Assembly (NCBI GenBank): GCA_003550325.1
Contig: QKWP01000506.1
Coordinates: forward strand, 100,058-164,057
Source: Gigaspora rosea
Taxonomy: Eukaryota; Glomeromycota; Glomeromycetes; Diversisporales; Gigasporaceae
Length of the DNA stretch: 64,000 nt
Reading direction: 5' to 3'
This document shows, piece by piece, positions 1 through 11,637 of the stretch; position 1 is the first letter of the stretch; every line of letters begins with the position of its first letter. Under the pieces are notes generated by a model. It ran no database searches and was not told the DNA's origin. It worked only from the letters and a program-made list of their open reading frames with translations. The position numbers and the translations under genes were made by a program.

Positions 1-74
1 TTTTGTCTCTTATTTGCATTAATTAGTCCTTTTATGTTGAGCGTAGCTACTTTTATTCTTTGGTTAACAGACAT
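1..74 (-). CDS. LINE ORF2 start (AP-endonuclease N-terminus), partial
   Basis: A start codon at 72-74 on the minus strand opens a frame beginning MSVNQRIKVATLNIKGL and continues off the window. The ATLNIKGL segment is the first beta strand of the exonuclease-endonuclease-phosphatase fold found at the N-terminus of LINE ORF2; its Asn is one of the catalytic or metal-site residues of the family. Copy B has the parallel MVNKLKLATLNVKGLN at its ORF2 start. ORF2 should nick target DNA and reverse-transcribe the element, but nothing beyond about 24 codons is visible here. Confidence 0.75.
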   Translation of the reverse strand, partial: MSVNQRIKVATLNIKGLINANKRQ

Positions 75-159
75 ATTTACGTAAAAGGTATGAACCCTTT
101 TGGGTCAGATAGGTTCGAGAGGACCCGTCCTCTTATATCACTATAGGAGTACATTCTTA

Positions 160-1815
160 CTTGGAACTGCTTTGTTGTACTGTTGATTACACTCCTTGTG
201 GGAGTCAGACGTTTGTAGGTGACTATGGTGAAGCCATCATTTTCCGGTGAGTTAGTATTAATTGTAGCCTTCGCTGACGGTTCTGATAATGTGGTTATTT
301 GTGTTAAGGAGCCCGAGTTGTTCTGGGGTCAGTGTATGCCCCGGCTAATTCATCACGTGTTGGTTCCCTGGCTTGGGCCAGATCGCCCGTGCCCCTAGAG
401 GGAGGTCGCACCGACCGGGGAACTGCTTCCTCTGGTGTCACCTGGTTTTTTTCCCCACCTGCGGTGATACCTGTCCTGCTGTTTCCTTTTCCGGTAAAAC
501 GCCATCTGTAATAATCTTTGTTGCTTCCTCCATTGTTACCTCATTTTCCAAAGAGGGTGTCAGGCTTGTAGTGTTTTCGTTCTGGGGAGGAGTTATTAAA
601 AGCTCTGTGTCCATTTCCTCTACTGGGCTGTTGTCCACATTTCCCAGGTCCTTATTTATACGTGCGTTTTGTCTAGATTCAATAGATTCCTTAAATTGGA
701 TGCAGTCTTTTTTTATGTGACCTTCCTGGTCACAGAAGTAACAAACTTTTTGGGCAAATTTCCATTCAGTAGAAACCTTATTCTCCCAAACGTGAGTGAA
801 TCGTGGTAGGTGCTTTTCTAGGTCCGGGTCATCGGTTGTTTCAAAGATGACCACCTATTGATCTGTCAGGTAGGGAGTGCCTTCGATCATGAGAGGTTTG
901 ATGGCGGCAATTTTTCTGAAATTTTCGAAGGCCACCAGTAGAGCCTCTGAAACCTTACTTTTGTTACCTAAGGGTACATTGCGGCATCTGACCAGTAGAA
1001 AGGATTTTCTGCCGTCGGTCGGAATGTATCCATAGTAAGTCTTGTTAAATATAACGATGCCCTCGGCAGCATACTGTTTTCGTTTTTCATCATTGATAAA
1101 GGTGATTTCTAAGTGCGTACGGACCCCTTTAGTGAAGTGCTGCTTGGCGGCACTAATGTCGTATTTAACCTGATTAAACATGGAAGACAAATCTCGTTGA
1201 ATGAACCTAGCATTCCTTGAATATCGATTATTAGTGCATTATCGTTATTTGTTCTAATATTTTGTCTTGGGGAGAAAGTCGAATAGGTCGATTGATCTTT
1301 TTTCAGCTTGGGGAAAAACAAAGTCCATTTTCTGTCGGGACTTATTGAGGAAGGTTCCTTCCCCTTTTCTGGTTTACGTTCGGAGATATCTTGTTTTGGT
1401 TTTGGTCCTAGGCCTAAATCCTTGTCCGAAAGTGAGCATTCTTCTATGAGTTTCTTTTGTTCTACGATCAAGTCTTCAGCTACCACCTCAGTCGGCGCAA
1501 CATTAGAAGGACCCGGGACCGGTTGTTCAATTTCTGTAGACATTTGTGTGTCCATAGAAGTAGTTTGCACGTTCGTAGAGCACTGAATTCTTGTTCAGTT
1601 TTGTCGTACTAGGAAGGTTCCTGAGACCCTTGTGGGAGGGTGCCTTCGGTGTTCGTTTCTATTAAAACCTTAGCATTGTTTTTTGCTGTAGCCTGTTGTG
1701 ATAGGACTTGTATTTTCTTAGCTGTATTCATTGACTTGTTTACTTTGTTTGTTTTTTTGTTGTTGTTTTTATTTTCTTTTTCCACTTTATGTCGTTTTGG
1801 CGCCATTTCTTCCAA
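160..1815 (-). pseudogene. LINE ORF1 (zinc-knuckle nucleic-acid-binding protein), decayed
   Basis: The start is at 1813-1815 (MEEMAPKRHKVEKENK, a basic N-terminus). The reading continues with frame changes near 1590 and 1195, then a conserved block at 855-1190, then the zinc knuckle CYFCDQEGHIKKDC (CX2CX4HX4C) near 695-750. An in-frame TAG separates the block ending LTDQ from VVIFETTDD at about 855; copy C has Trp there. The C-terminal signature NDGFTIVTYKR, matching GEFTVVTHKKR in copy C, lies in another frame near 215. The protein would coat LINE RNA in an RNP. It is clearly homologous to ORF1 of copy C across its length. Confidence 0.8.
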
Positions 1816-1985
1816 GAATATAGCGTCGTCAAACGTACTGCAGTCTTTTTTCTTACTTCTAAGGGGACTATCCCCGTTTACTCTTGTTTCTGTGGCCTCA
1901 CTTGTTCTTCTAGTCGTGTGTATTTTAATAAACTGAAATTACTCTGCTCCAAACTAACGTGTACTGGAGAGAGTACATGTAGATC

Positions 1986-2527
1986 GAAATTGAAATTTTT
2001 ACAAACTGTACTAATTTAATTGAACTTACTATACGAATATTTAATTTGTAAATTTTATTGAAATTTGTACAATTATTTTTTTATTTTTTTTTTGGAAATA
2101 TTGATTAATCATCAATCCTCATAGCTCTGCTGTATTAGACCCGTAATTCGATTTTTGATGGCAGAAGATGCTGTCAGAATTTTAGTTGGAAGCCGCATTT
2201 AACTTCCTTCCAATTCAATGATATATTAGAATCCTACAAGCTACACTAAAAAAAGAATTAGAAATAAATACTCAAACTCAAGAAGAATTAAATTGATATA
2301 CTTATCTTTTCCAATTCGCCACTCTGAACCTTGAGACCTGGTATGTATAAAATAAATCTCTTTTTTTTTATATGTATTCTATTTAATACAAAATGGTGAA
2401 ATTGATCAAATGGTATTTATTATTATCTGATATATGCATTTTTAATTCATCATTCCATTATAGTTCATGCCAGATGATTTTTGATAATACACTTTCTTCC
2501 AAATTGACTCCATTTTGAATCTCATAT
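1986..2527. other. AT-rich stretch without recognised genes
   Basis: The sequence is AT-rich with homopolymer runs. I see no ORF, RNA gene or clear repeat here. Confidence 0.5.
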
Positions 2528-3159
2528 ATATTTATAGGCCGGTGCAAAAAGATTTGCACCTCAAATAGCTCTGATTAAAATATTTTTTGTACAAATTAAT
2601 TTTTAATTTTTTTAATTTAATATAATTATTAGGTTAAAAGATTGATAAAAATAAAATTATTTTGATTATTTTATTGATAAAATAAAAAAATTTATTAATA
2701 GTAACTTTTTTTAAAAATATTTACTATATAATTTACTATAGTAATTTATATATACGTGTATATAGTAAAAAGATCAAATTATCATGCTTTAAAGCTAAAT
2801 TTCTTCACAACTAGTGATTCAATTTTGCTCAAATTTTAACTATACCTTTATCATATGCACATTAATGCACTTGCGTAGTATAAGCTCATACAACTGCATA
2901 TTGGTTGCGACATTATTTAAAATATCTTTTTTTTAAAAAAAATTTTTTTTTTTTTCAAATACAGTAAATTGTACAAACTTAATTATTAAAATAAATCAAT
3001 ATTAAGACAATAAAAATAATATAATAAGTTAGATAAAACCTATTTTATTTGATACTAAAAAATTTTTAATAATTAATCAAGAATAAAAAAACTTATTCTG
3101 ATTGTCAAAATTATGAAATTTTTTGAGGGGCAAATCTTTTCGCACCGGCCCATATTTAT
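2528..3159. mobile_element. MITE with about 28-bp TIRs and 8-bp target duplication
   Basis: The element runs 2536-3151 and its ends are inverted copies of a GGCCGGTGCRAAAAGATT sequence that continues into TGCNCCTCAAA; the arms match over about 28 bp with few differences. The sequence ATATTTAT occurs directly on both sides (2528-2535 and 3152-3159), which fits an 8-bp target site duplication of hAT- or Merlin-like type, although AT-rich flanks make chance matches easier. The interior is AT-rich with no transposase ORF, so the element is non-autonomous. Confidence 0.7.
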
Positions 3160-4560
3160 TTATATAATAATTATATATATTTTTTTATATATTTTTTTTA
3201 TAATAAAATTATCATCAGTCACAAGTGTCCTGTACATTTTTACCAATTATTTTGTTCAATTGATGAGAAAATGTTGTATACTTTTTTTAATTGTTGCTAT
3301 TTCAAATTGCAGGCTGTGAGAATATGTACGATGTACGAACTGTAATTGTTTAATTGCTTGCATGGAAAGCATGAGTGTGTATATGAATTTAACCTTTTAA
3401 AGGTATGTATTTGTGAATATTTAATATGTATTAGCATACTATATTATTGATGCTGCTAAATTTAGTAGGTGTTCTATCTTGTTATGAGTAATGTCAAGTG
3501 GATGATCTTGCAATCACTATCAGCAATTAAACGAAGACTATGAGAATAAATAACAGAATCAGATAAAAGTTAAACTAACAGGAGCAAGTGTTACATCGGA
3601 TGTGAAGATGTAACATGTGAAGTTTCTATATGTATTCACATCCTTGCTTCAACATATGCATTTATCTAATAAGATACCATTTAAATAGCTATACACTACA
3701 TGATATCTTCAATATTACTCCTTGAAGCTTTCATACTAAATATAGAATATATAAATTTTTATAGGTTGTTATTGGAGCAAAATTTTGGAACAACTCAGGT
3801 TATATTCCAGTTTAAAGATAGTGTGTGTTAAGATTTCAAGAAATATATAATAACCCGGAGCTAAGTTATTACTTAAATCCAGGTTGCTCCATATATGGAA
3901 TGATTTGGTGCAATCCTGGGTTGTTCCATACGGATTATCTTGCATTAATTAAAACTAGCGCATCTACAATTTCGCAAGTATTAAAATGCATATAACATTT
4001 TTTCTATCCCGTACTATGCTATAACAAAATGCATATTTCTATTTTTTCATTGTTGAGCTAAAAATTAATAGAAATGTCATTTTTAGACAAAAGACTAGAA
4101 CAAAGAGGAGAATACTGTTAATAGAATAACACACACAATTCGATCCCTTTAATAATTATAGTTTCTTAAATGTTCAACTATTAAATATCCATCCATTGTG
4201 AAATTATGTTAAACAGCAGAGATAAAATTACAATTTTCAACCTAAATTAAGCTTAATTTGAGCTGAACCTCGAAATAACGCCCCTGTGCATTATTTCGCA
4301 GTAATACAGATACATAATAAATTTTTAATATAACATGCATGCATGCATGCAGCATAACATATGCATGCACAGTAGACAAAAATACCATTTTGCCCATCTC
4401 TAGTCGGGTCTTCTCTTTGTGAGTAGGGTGAAATTTTGTAGTGGTTCTGACATACAAGTCGATTTAGTTTTTTTTTTCTTCTTTCTTTTCTTATTAATGA
4501 ATTGGTATCGTGTGAAAGATTTTTAAATTTTTTTTCTATGATGTTATATTATGTAATTGT
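3160..4560. other. AT-rich intergenic DNA with one short palindromic repeat
   Basis: No gene is visible. Around 4250-4310 there is a member of a dispersed palindromic family whose core reads CGAAATAACGC, a short spacer with CCTGTGC, then ATTATTTCG; other members lie at 42.3, 49.5 and 57.4 kb. A (GCAT)n microsatellite lies at 4335-4352. The rest is low complexity. Confidence 0.5.
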
Positions 4561-4570
4561 CCGTCCATGT

Positions 4571-7500
4571 TTAATAAATTAAATTTTTTTTTTTTAAACA
4601 CAAAATGGTGTACTTTATTAAAAACTGAGCTAACTTTTCTTTTGATTTGCTCTTACGGGTTTTGTTTAAGACCATAAGGCTTTTCCTAAGCCTAGCTTTG
4701 GCTACCTTTTTCACAACTTCTTTTCTCATATTGTTATTTCCCCACTGAGCTTGTGTGTACCAATACCATATCTCGTACACAATGTTAATATGCAGCCATA
4801 TTGCTGCTCTACTTTTTCCACCATTTTGTATATTCTGAGCAGTAAAGATTTCTTCCATGTTTTGTGGGATCGAGTATAATAACGAATTCTTTAAAAGGAG
4901 TAACACATCCTCCACATTGTTTGACTAATATTACATTTCAATGCAAATGATCTGGCGTTTGTTTTTTCTCTGGGCAGCTTGGGCAGCTTCTATCTATATC
5001 TTTATCTATATGCATAAGTCGGTATCCCAGTGGAAGTGCTTTATTCTACAACCACCAAAAATATCTTTCTTTTTATTCAATATTTCCTTACTTTCCATCC
5101 AACCATAGTGGTTTAAAGGATTGTATGCTGCTATAGGCTTTATCGAATACTGTCTTAGAAATTTAGTTGCTTTCCTGACCATGAGCTGATCCCCTAGTTG
5201 ATCACATAGTTTTATTTGTGTAATTTCCTATGGCCAGTTATTAGAAGATTCTATTGTGCCCTTAAGTCGTTTCCAAGCTGTTAGGTAAGGTTGCCAAGCA
5301 TCTGGCCACTCTTTAAGCCTAATTGGTAGTGTTGTTAAAGCTGTTACTATCAAGATTTTTCTTTTATCTTGAATTCTTTGTGAAATTAGTGTTCGTTTGA
5401 CTTTGCCCAAAAGCTATTAGCTGTCAAAAGCTTTATCCAAATTGAACAAAGCCTAGCATCAAGTATATCCTTAAGAACAGGAGCATTTAACCCTCTCCTG
5501 TTGTAATACAGCTGAAAAGCTAAGTATCATGGAAGTAGTTTGGATTTGTTCTTAATCCAATTGGAGATCAAATCATTAATTTTGTCGAGTTGTTTTCTTT
5601 TAGGTGGGAGCAAGTATGCTAGATACCAGATTTTAGAAATAAGAAGGGCCTTTGTAAGTAGAATTTTCTCTTTAAATGACAAATTTCTACCGGAGATTTT
5701 CTCAATTTTTTGTTTGATGTTTTGGGTTAAGTTTTCCTACAATTGTTTTTTAGGAGTGCCCCTAGAGTCAATCTCATAGCCCAAAATCCTAAGCGAGGCA
5801 ACATCCTCAGCTACTTTGAAAAGATTTTGGTCTAGTAAATTTGTTGCTTTGGCCATGTTGGTAAGTGGTACTAAAATTGATTTTTTTATTGATCTTTGCA
5901 TTAGAGGCTAGTTCATATTTATGAAAAAGTAACCTAGTCCAATGAGGATCCAATTCCTACTGTCAAGTTATCAGCATATGCTGTAACTTTAAAGAATTGT
6001 CCTGCTGTCTTTATTCCATTTAGTTCTTTTTGAATTTTAAGAATGAGTGGGTTCAATGCTAAAATATATAGAAGAGGTGAAAGTGGGTCCCCTTGTCGAA
6101 CTCCTCTTTCTACTTTTATTGGCTCCGAAATGAGGTTGGAATCTGCAATATGTGCTGTCTAAAGCTTAAAAAGATTTTTAATAATATTAATGAATATGGT
6201 ATCAAATCCCATTCTTTCAAGTACCAGCAGGATAAAGTTATAACTTATTTGGTCAAAGGCTTTTTGCTGATCAAGCAGCAACAACCAGTGGCTAGCTGAT
6301 TGATCTCCTTGTAGTAATAATGTCTAATGCAGCATCCATGATTGATCTTCCTTTTATAAATGCCTGTTGTGATGATCCAATAATTGATTTGCAAATCGTA
6401 TTAACCCTATTGGCCAGAATCTTCATAAAAAATCTTAACATCGCAATTCGTAAGAGATATTGGTCTCCAGTTGTCTATATTTTCAAGATTGTCTGGCTTT
6501 TTTGGGATTAAGGTAATGATGCTTTTGGTCCACGACCTAGGTACTAAGCCATTTCCCAACTGATAATTAAAGAGATCTGTAAGTATAGGGACTATTTCCT
6601 CTTTAATTCCTTTATAAAATTCGTATATGAGACCATCTGATCCAGGAGATTTATTATTTGGGAGTTGGTTTATAATATTACCAACTTCCTTTTCAGAGAT
6701 AGGACCTACCAACCTTTGGTTCTGAAGCTGCTATTGTTTAAATCATTATTTTCCGCTCTATATATGTCTTGATAGATATTTTTCATGTATTGCTGTTTAT
6801 CAGCAGGGCTATTTGTCTGATTATGTCCTGGTATCTGAATTTTATCATTTGTGGAGGTACTATTTCTGGTTTTGTATAGCGAGAAAAAAAATTTGGTGGA
6901 TTTTTCTCCTTCTTTAACCCATTTTGCATTAGATCTCATTTGCCATTTATCCGAAAGAGCTTGAAGCTCTTTTTGCAGCTAAGTATTAACATGCTCACTC
7001 ATTTTCAATGAATAGTCAAATCTTTCTCTTCCAGAAGCTTCATTATTTATTTTAGTCAGCTTTTTTTGTAACCTTTGAATTCTTTTTTTTGGTGAGGGTT
7101 GTGGTCTAAAAGCTCTAATTATAGATTGGATCCTACACTTGTAAAGGTCCCATCTTGAAAAGTTTGTGATGCTCTGGACTTCTTGATTACCTCCGCTCTA
7201 AGAAGTTGGTTTTGCTAGCTTTTTTTGTCGAATCTCCATTGTTTGGGCTTTGGAGTTTCTGGAGCTAAGTGCAATTCACATTCCACTAGCAGATAGTCTG
7301 AATTGCCAAACTGGATAACAAGTCTCTTAACGTAATGCCCATGGTTCGCATCAATAACATCATGTGGCCACCTCTTGTGTTTTGGTAATATGCTATGAAA
7401 GGCTTTGCACAAGCTGTGGCTAATGCAGTATCAATATATTCTACTGTTAAATCTGAAAACAGCTTCCTTGTAGGATCATTGGATGGAGGTGAACGACTTA

Positions 7501-7931
7501 TTCTATTCCCATGAGGGTCAAGATTTGTATTAAAATCCCTGGCAAGGATAGTAATACCTCCCTCATCTATTCTCGGAGACCAATTATTAAAGAATCTTGT
7601 TCTCTCTTCTATATTTGGAGGTGCATATACATTGATTAATTGGAATTTAAGGTGCTTGTAGGTAATATTTGCTTCTGTTACTCGTCCACTGTGTGTTTCC
7701 TTTGGGTTGGTTAAAATAATATTTCTGCTCCCTACTAAGATTGCAGTTTTGGAAGACCAGTACAAACTGTATCCTCATTGCTGCTACAAAAAGTTTCTTG
7801 TATTAGCATTATCTAAGTTAGTTTCTTGAAGCATAATTAAGTCTAAATGATATGATTTTAATAATATGTGCCTTATCCAAATTGTTCAGCCCTTTGACAT
7901 TCAAAGTAGCTAGTTTAAGTTTGTTAACCAT
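4571..7931 (-). pseudogene. LINE ORF2 (AP-endonuclease, reverse transcriptase), inactive
   Basis: Starts with MVNKLKLATLNVKGLN at 7931. Endonuclease remnants include LINVYAPPNIEERTRFF and ARDFNTNLDP (normally AGDFN), with SDY in place of the usual SDH. The RT domain starts near 6712 with NNKSPGSDGLIYEFYKG and WRPISLTN. The catalytic motif near 5965 reads AYADNL instead of YADD, so a metal-binding Asp has become Asn. The frame is broken several times between 4900 and 6400. The C-terminal region (4571-4915) matches copy C around the WLHI and YEIW motifs. The product would have been the element's nicking and reverse-transcribing enzyme; this copy cannot work. Confidence 0.85.
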
Positions 7932-8169
7932 TAATAAAAGTGGGTATAAATGCTAAAAGCATTAAGTTAGATTCTGTTGACTTAAGATTCAGATGAAACT
8001 CCAGACCTAGCCCTGTTTATAGCTGTAACTGATTTCTTAGAATTGTGTTTTGCTTTTTCTTGGAAGTAACTAATGTAAGCTCATCTGTTTTTGCATTATT
8101 GATTTCACCCTTTGTACTACTGTCTTTGGTATAAAAGGATGCCAAGGGTCTTCTATTCCACTTTTCTGG

Positions 8170-8850
8170 CTAATGTGATATGGGGTTTATTTCTACTTTA
8201 ATTTCCTCACTAGATGAAGCAGAGGTTTCTGCTACACTAGCTGTTTGATCCTCTACCTTAACTTCTTTGTCTACTTCCATACTGGGCATAGCTAAATCTG
8301 CTGTTGGTAAATCAATAATCATAACATTCTTAAATTCCTCATTGTATGGGTTTTCAATACTTAATACTAGTGGTGACTGTTCCTGGCTTTGTAATTGCTT
8401 ACGTTCCTGTGCTCTTTGCAATTTATGTTCTTTTTGCATTTCTCTTAGTTCAACTGACGCCTTATATTCTTGGCATTCCTTTTTGATATGTCCTGTTTTA
8501 TTGCAAAAGTAACACAATTTTGGGGCTTCTCTCCAGTCAGTTGTAACTTTCTGGTCCCATATGTGTGTAAATCTAGGGGTTCGTGATGCCAGATCTGAGT
8601 CATCTGTTGTTTCAAAAATTACTACCTATTGATCTGTAAGCACTGAAGTGACCAATGGTTTAATAGAAGAGATATTGCCAATATCCTGAAAGGCTTCTCT
8701 AATTTGTTCTGAAATAAAATCTTTTCTATCCATATGCATGTTGCGAAGTCGGACTGATAAAAAACTTCATCTGATGTTTATTGGGATGTATCTCTGGAGG
8801 GTTTGCTTAATAATTGTAATACCTTTCACAGCATAGAATTACTTTTTATT
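8170..8850 (-). pseudogene. LINE ORF1 C-terminal part, decayed
   Basis: The open part (8170-8517) begins at a zinc knuckle, CYFCNKTGHIKKEC, followed by a charged, Glu-rich tail. Upstream, out of the open frame, the conserved LTDQ-stop-VVIFETTDD block is seen near 8625. The stop is a TAG at the same codon as in copy A, where copy C has Trp. The homology ends near 8850, inside the block corresponding to copy C positions of about 13070, so the N-terminal half is absent. Confidence 0.75.
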
Positions 8851-9305
8851 ACCTATTTTTATAGAAAACGAAAGTTTGCGGCAAAGTTAAGGCATAGAAT
8901 ATCCGATTTGGAGGCTGAAAACAAACAAGCCCAAAGAAGAAATCGAGACCCTAATCATTATCAACGAAGGTTTTGAACCTGCAATCCAAAACTGCAGAGT
9001 CAATGATTTCAGAAAGTGACAAAAGCGAAAGTGAACATATTAATTAGATTTATATCGATTTATAATACATAATCAATTTATATCGATTAAAATTAAACAT
9101 TACACATCGATTAACTTGATAAATATCAAAAATCGATTAATAACGAAAATAGGTAAGTAATCGATGTAGATCAAATTATCGATTATCATTGAACTAATTA
9201 AAATCGCTATATATCGATCATTACATTATTAATTGATAATTAGCATTATACTTTAATTTGGATACACTTTAAATATTAGATACCTTTAAATATACGTGTT
9301 AAATA

Positions 9306-9912
9306 CTAGAACATAAAACTGTTCATCAAATATTCATTTGTTTTTTCAAATCTTGCAGCTATATGTACGGTTCTATCTATACTATTTATAGGTATACAAC
9401 TGTATTGTTTAATTAATTTCAATTTAGGACATCCCCATAATTCACCAACTTCATCATACCAACGAACAAGAGCGGATCTTTGTCTATTGCATGGTAAAAC
9501 TTGAGTATCAACAGAATCTTATAAATGATATTTTTTATATGCATTAGTATATATTACTCATGAAATTAGAGAATATTTCCTAACTTCGTCGCTTATAGCT
9601 ATTATTATCGTTATTTATTGTTAAAAAGCGTTAGAATATGTGTAAATCAAATAAAATGAAACTGATACTTACTAAGCCATACCAATTTAATTCATTTCCT
9701 TGATTATCAGGTGCACTTACTATAACGTTAGAAAATATTGGTTTTTCATGAAAATTTGATGTAGCACGAATTATATCGGTATTTGCTAAAGATACAGAAG
9801 AAAATATTTCTATATGATTATCTTCGTCAAGGGATACAGTTGATTCCACTTCAAAAAAATTATCAAGGCCAGTTAGTAGGTTTTGAAAGCCTTCGGCTTG
9901 TAATGGGTCCAA
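9306..9912 (-). pseudogene. Unrecognised protein-coding remnant, two exons
   Basis: An ORF from 9912 (MDPLQAEGFQNLLTGL) runs to a GTAAGT donor at about 9667-9672 after NELNWYGL. A second coding block from about 9517 down to a stop at 9306 contains LPCNRQRSALVRWYDE, then ELWGCPKLKLI and IDRTVHIAARFEK. The WYD, CPKLKL and HIAARFEK style is, from memory, like a family repeated many times in Glomeromycotina genomes; I cannot name its function. The best acceptor puts the second exon one base out of phase with the first, so this copy is probably broken. It sits between LINE copy B and a cluster of small elements. Confidence 0.4.
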
Positions 9913-10020
9913 ATTATTTCTATTTTTCTGAAGAAAATCTTCTAGTTCTTCTGACCTTAACGTTAACGTGCATAGAAGTTTTCCAAACCCTTTCGTTCAG
10001 TGATATTTTTTAGGGACTTC

Positions 10021-10318
10021 TTTTTCGGGGGATGGCTAAAGCCAGGTGCGTTTATATGTTTTTGATTATTTAATTAAAATTAGGGTAAGGGTTAGTCAGG
10101 GTTAGGGTTAGGGCTTGACTTATAAGTAAAATTGTCTTCCCGACATTTTTTATTAATGCTCCTAGACAGGTTTAGACACTCGTTTTTTGTATTTTCGGTG
10201 CTTTTCACTTTTTTTCTTTGTTTTTGTCTCGTCGGGCTGATCCGTAAAGATCAAATTTACGATTTGATTGGCTTTATATCACGTGAACGCACCTGGCTTT
10301 AGACGACCCCTTTTTCGG
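10021..10318. mobile_element. MITE (family M1) carrying telomere-like repeats
   Basis: Element 10029-10310 is bounded by inverted arms built on CTAAAGCCAGGTGCGTT. TTTTTCGG is repeated directly at 10021-10028 and 10311-10318, an 8-bp target duplication. The interior holds TTAGGG-like units (about 10082-10113) and an A+T-rich core with no ORF. A relative lies at 10958-11235 and a partial relative at 59.64-59.72 kb. Confidence 0.75.
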
Positions 10319-10385
10319 TGAGTTTTTTCTGTTTAACCTAATAATAATCGATTATTGCGATACTTAGGGATTATCTACTAAGCAA

Positions 10386-10417
10386 TGTTGGCATTGGACG
10401 TATGTCCAATGCCAACA
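10386..10417. repeat. Perfect 13-bp stem hairpin
   Basis: GTTGGCATTGGAC and its exact complement GTCCAATGCCAAC are separated by four bases (GTAT). No T-run typical of a terminator follows closely; the function is unknown. Confidence 0.6.
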
Positions 10418-10470
10418 CTGATTTACTATATTTTTTTTTTTAAACCCCAAAGCTTCATGAGCCCGGGGAC

Positions 10471-10725
10471 GTCATATGTAGTGATGCCACCGAAATTGAT
10501 TTTTAAAAAAGGCCTATTTCGTCTTCATTAGAGAAAATTAAAATTTTTTATAAGGAAGAGCAAATAAAATTTATATAAATATGTTCCTTATAATTTCGTC
10601 TATTCAAAAAAAGTATCAAATAATTTCGTCTTTCAAGTAAAATAGGTCAAAAACAATTTCGTCTTCAAATTTTAATTTCGGATTTTAGAACCCGAAATGC
10701 TTTCGACCTCATGTATAGTCATGTG
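10471..10725. mobile_element. Small hAT-like element with AATTTCGTCT repeats
   Basis: Element 10479-10717 starts TAGTGATGCCACCGAAA and ends with an imperfect inverse of it. Flanks GTCATATG and GTCATGTG agree at 7 of 8 positions, as expected for an old hAT target duplication. The interior contains the word ATTTCGTCT several times (near 10525, 10595, 10625 and 10660). There is no transposase ORF. Confidence 0.5.
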
Positions 10726-10957
10726 ACACTCTTTATTAACAAGGTCTTTTTACATTACATTTATATTCAGATTTTTCTAGCTAAACTATACTATCCTCCA
10801 ATCGTTCGCTTAACCCGGCTGACTCTAGCAGGCCCACCACGCTGGTGCCCCGTACCTATTGGATCATAGGCAGCTTTAAAGAACTCCATATTCCGCCTGG
10901 TCGCTTTATAGGTTGGTCATTTTCATCTGCCGGGAGCTACTTTCCATTTTTGGGGTC

Positions 10958-11235
10958 GTCTAAAGCAGGAGCAAATTCATGTGATCACAGCCAATCAAAT
11001 TACAGAATTTTGATGATTGCTGGCGAAGCAAAGAACGAAAAATCTAAAAAATACAAAAAACGGCAGTCTAAACCTACCTCAGGTAGGTTAAGTAAAAATA
11101 TCGGGAAAGCAATTTTGCTTATATATAACTATCTAAAACCCAGCCTAACCCTAATATAAGATGACCCTAACCCTAAAGTTAATCGAGAAAATTATTAAGA
11201 AATATGAGTTGGCCTGCTTTAGACTTGGTTGGTAC
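10958..11235. mobile_element. MITE family M1, second copy (inverted relative to the first)
   Basis: Begins GGGGTCGTCTAAAGCAGG, matching the inverted right end of the 10029-10310 element, and continues alike through a CAGCCAATCAAATTAC segment. The other end near 11210-11235 retains CCTGCTTTAGAC. It also contains CCCTAA-type telomere-like units at about 11140-11176. The right end is degraded and no clear target duplication remains. Confidence 0.6.
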
Positions 11236-11254
11236 ATATTTTTCTTTGTTTTCT

Positions 11255-11532
11255 TGTATTTATTTTTGTTTCCTTTTATAGTGGATAGTCCTTATGTTTA
11301 TGACGTTTCATGTCAGATTTTTTCCTTTTCTGGACACCGCATGACCAAAGTAGCTATGTTACACAACTCATTAACGTTGTAGTACCTTTTCCGTAAATAG
11401 GGAGAAGTGCAATTCCTCATCATAGCTCCTTACTATTCGTGATCCCAACACGGTTTTTGTCATCCACTGGACTCGAACTGGCGACCTTGCGAATACGATC
11501 CCAGAGCGCTAACCACTGCGCTATCCGACCCA
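11255..11532 (-). mobile_element. tRNA-derived SINE
   Basis: Read on the minus strand from 11531, the head is GGGTCGGATAGCGCAGTGG. It contains an RNA polymerase III A box (TAGCGCAGTGG) and, about 40 bases on, a B box (AGTTCGAGTCC). The acceptor stem does not close and the anticodon arm is degenerate, so this is not a functional tRNA but a tRNA-headed SINE. An unrelated body of about 200 bases runs to an A-rich tail near 11255-11285. It lies directly next to the second M1 MITE. Confidence 0.7.
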
Positions 11533-11637
11533 GGGTCTTGATTTATGTGATTTTCACATGTGATTTGCATTACATTACACTACAGATGATCTCTGATTAA
11601 CTGGCATGACTATCAATTAAAGTAATTTGGTAAATAA

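Larger units (their letters stand above)
1..1985 (-). mobile_element. LINE copy A, 5' part, running off the left edge
   Basis: This is the 5' half of a non-LTR retrotransposon on the minus strand: 5' UTR, ORF1 and the first codons of ORF2. The 5' end near 1985 is supported by similarity to copy C: both begin with a GATC-containing stretch, then ACTCTCTCC, then a GGGG-loop-CCCC hairpin (here 1863-1875). The RT and 3' end lie outside the window. ORF1 is broken by about two frameshifts and one in-frame stop, so this copy is decayed. ORF1 with a zinc knuckle plus ORF2 beginning with an AP-endonuclease places it among L1/Tx1-like LINEs. Confidence 0.85.
4571..8850 (-). mobile_element. LINE copy B, 5'-truncated and decayed
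   Basis: This is a second LINE of the same broad family, on the minus strand. It contains the C-terminal half of ORF1 (about 8170-8850) and a broken ORF2 (4571-7931). The 3' end lies at an A-tract (poly-T on the plus strand near 4584-4596). The 5' end stops abruptly inside ORF1 near 8850, the classic sign of incomplete target-primed reverse transcription. I could not identify a convincing target duplication. Protein divergence from copy C is large, so this is a different, older subfamily rather than a recent sister copy. Confidence 0.85.

Noticed and set aside
8880-8970. Short plus-strand frame AAKLRHRISDLEAENKQAQR, a coiled-coil-like gene
   Set aside because: Only about 35 codons before stops, with no start or continuing exon found. 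It may be a decayed fragment, but support is too thin.
11459-11532. Functional tRNA gene on the minus strand
   Set aside because: A and B boxes are good, but the acceptor stem does not pair and the anticodon stem fails; a unique body and A-rich tail follow, so it is called a SINE.
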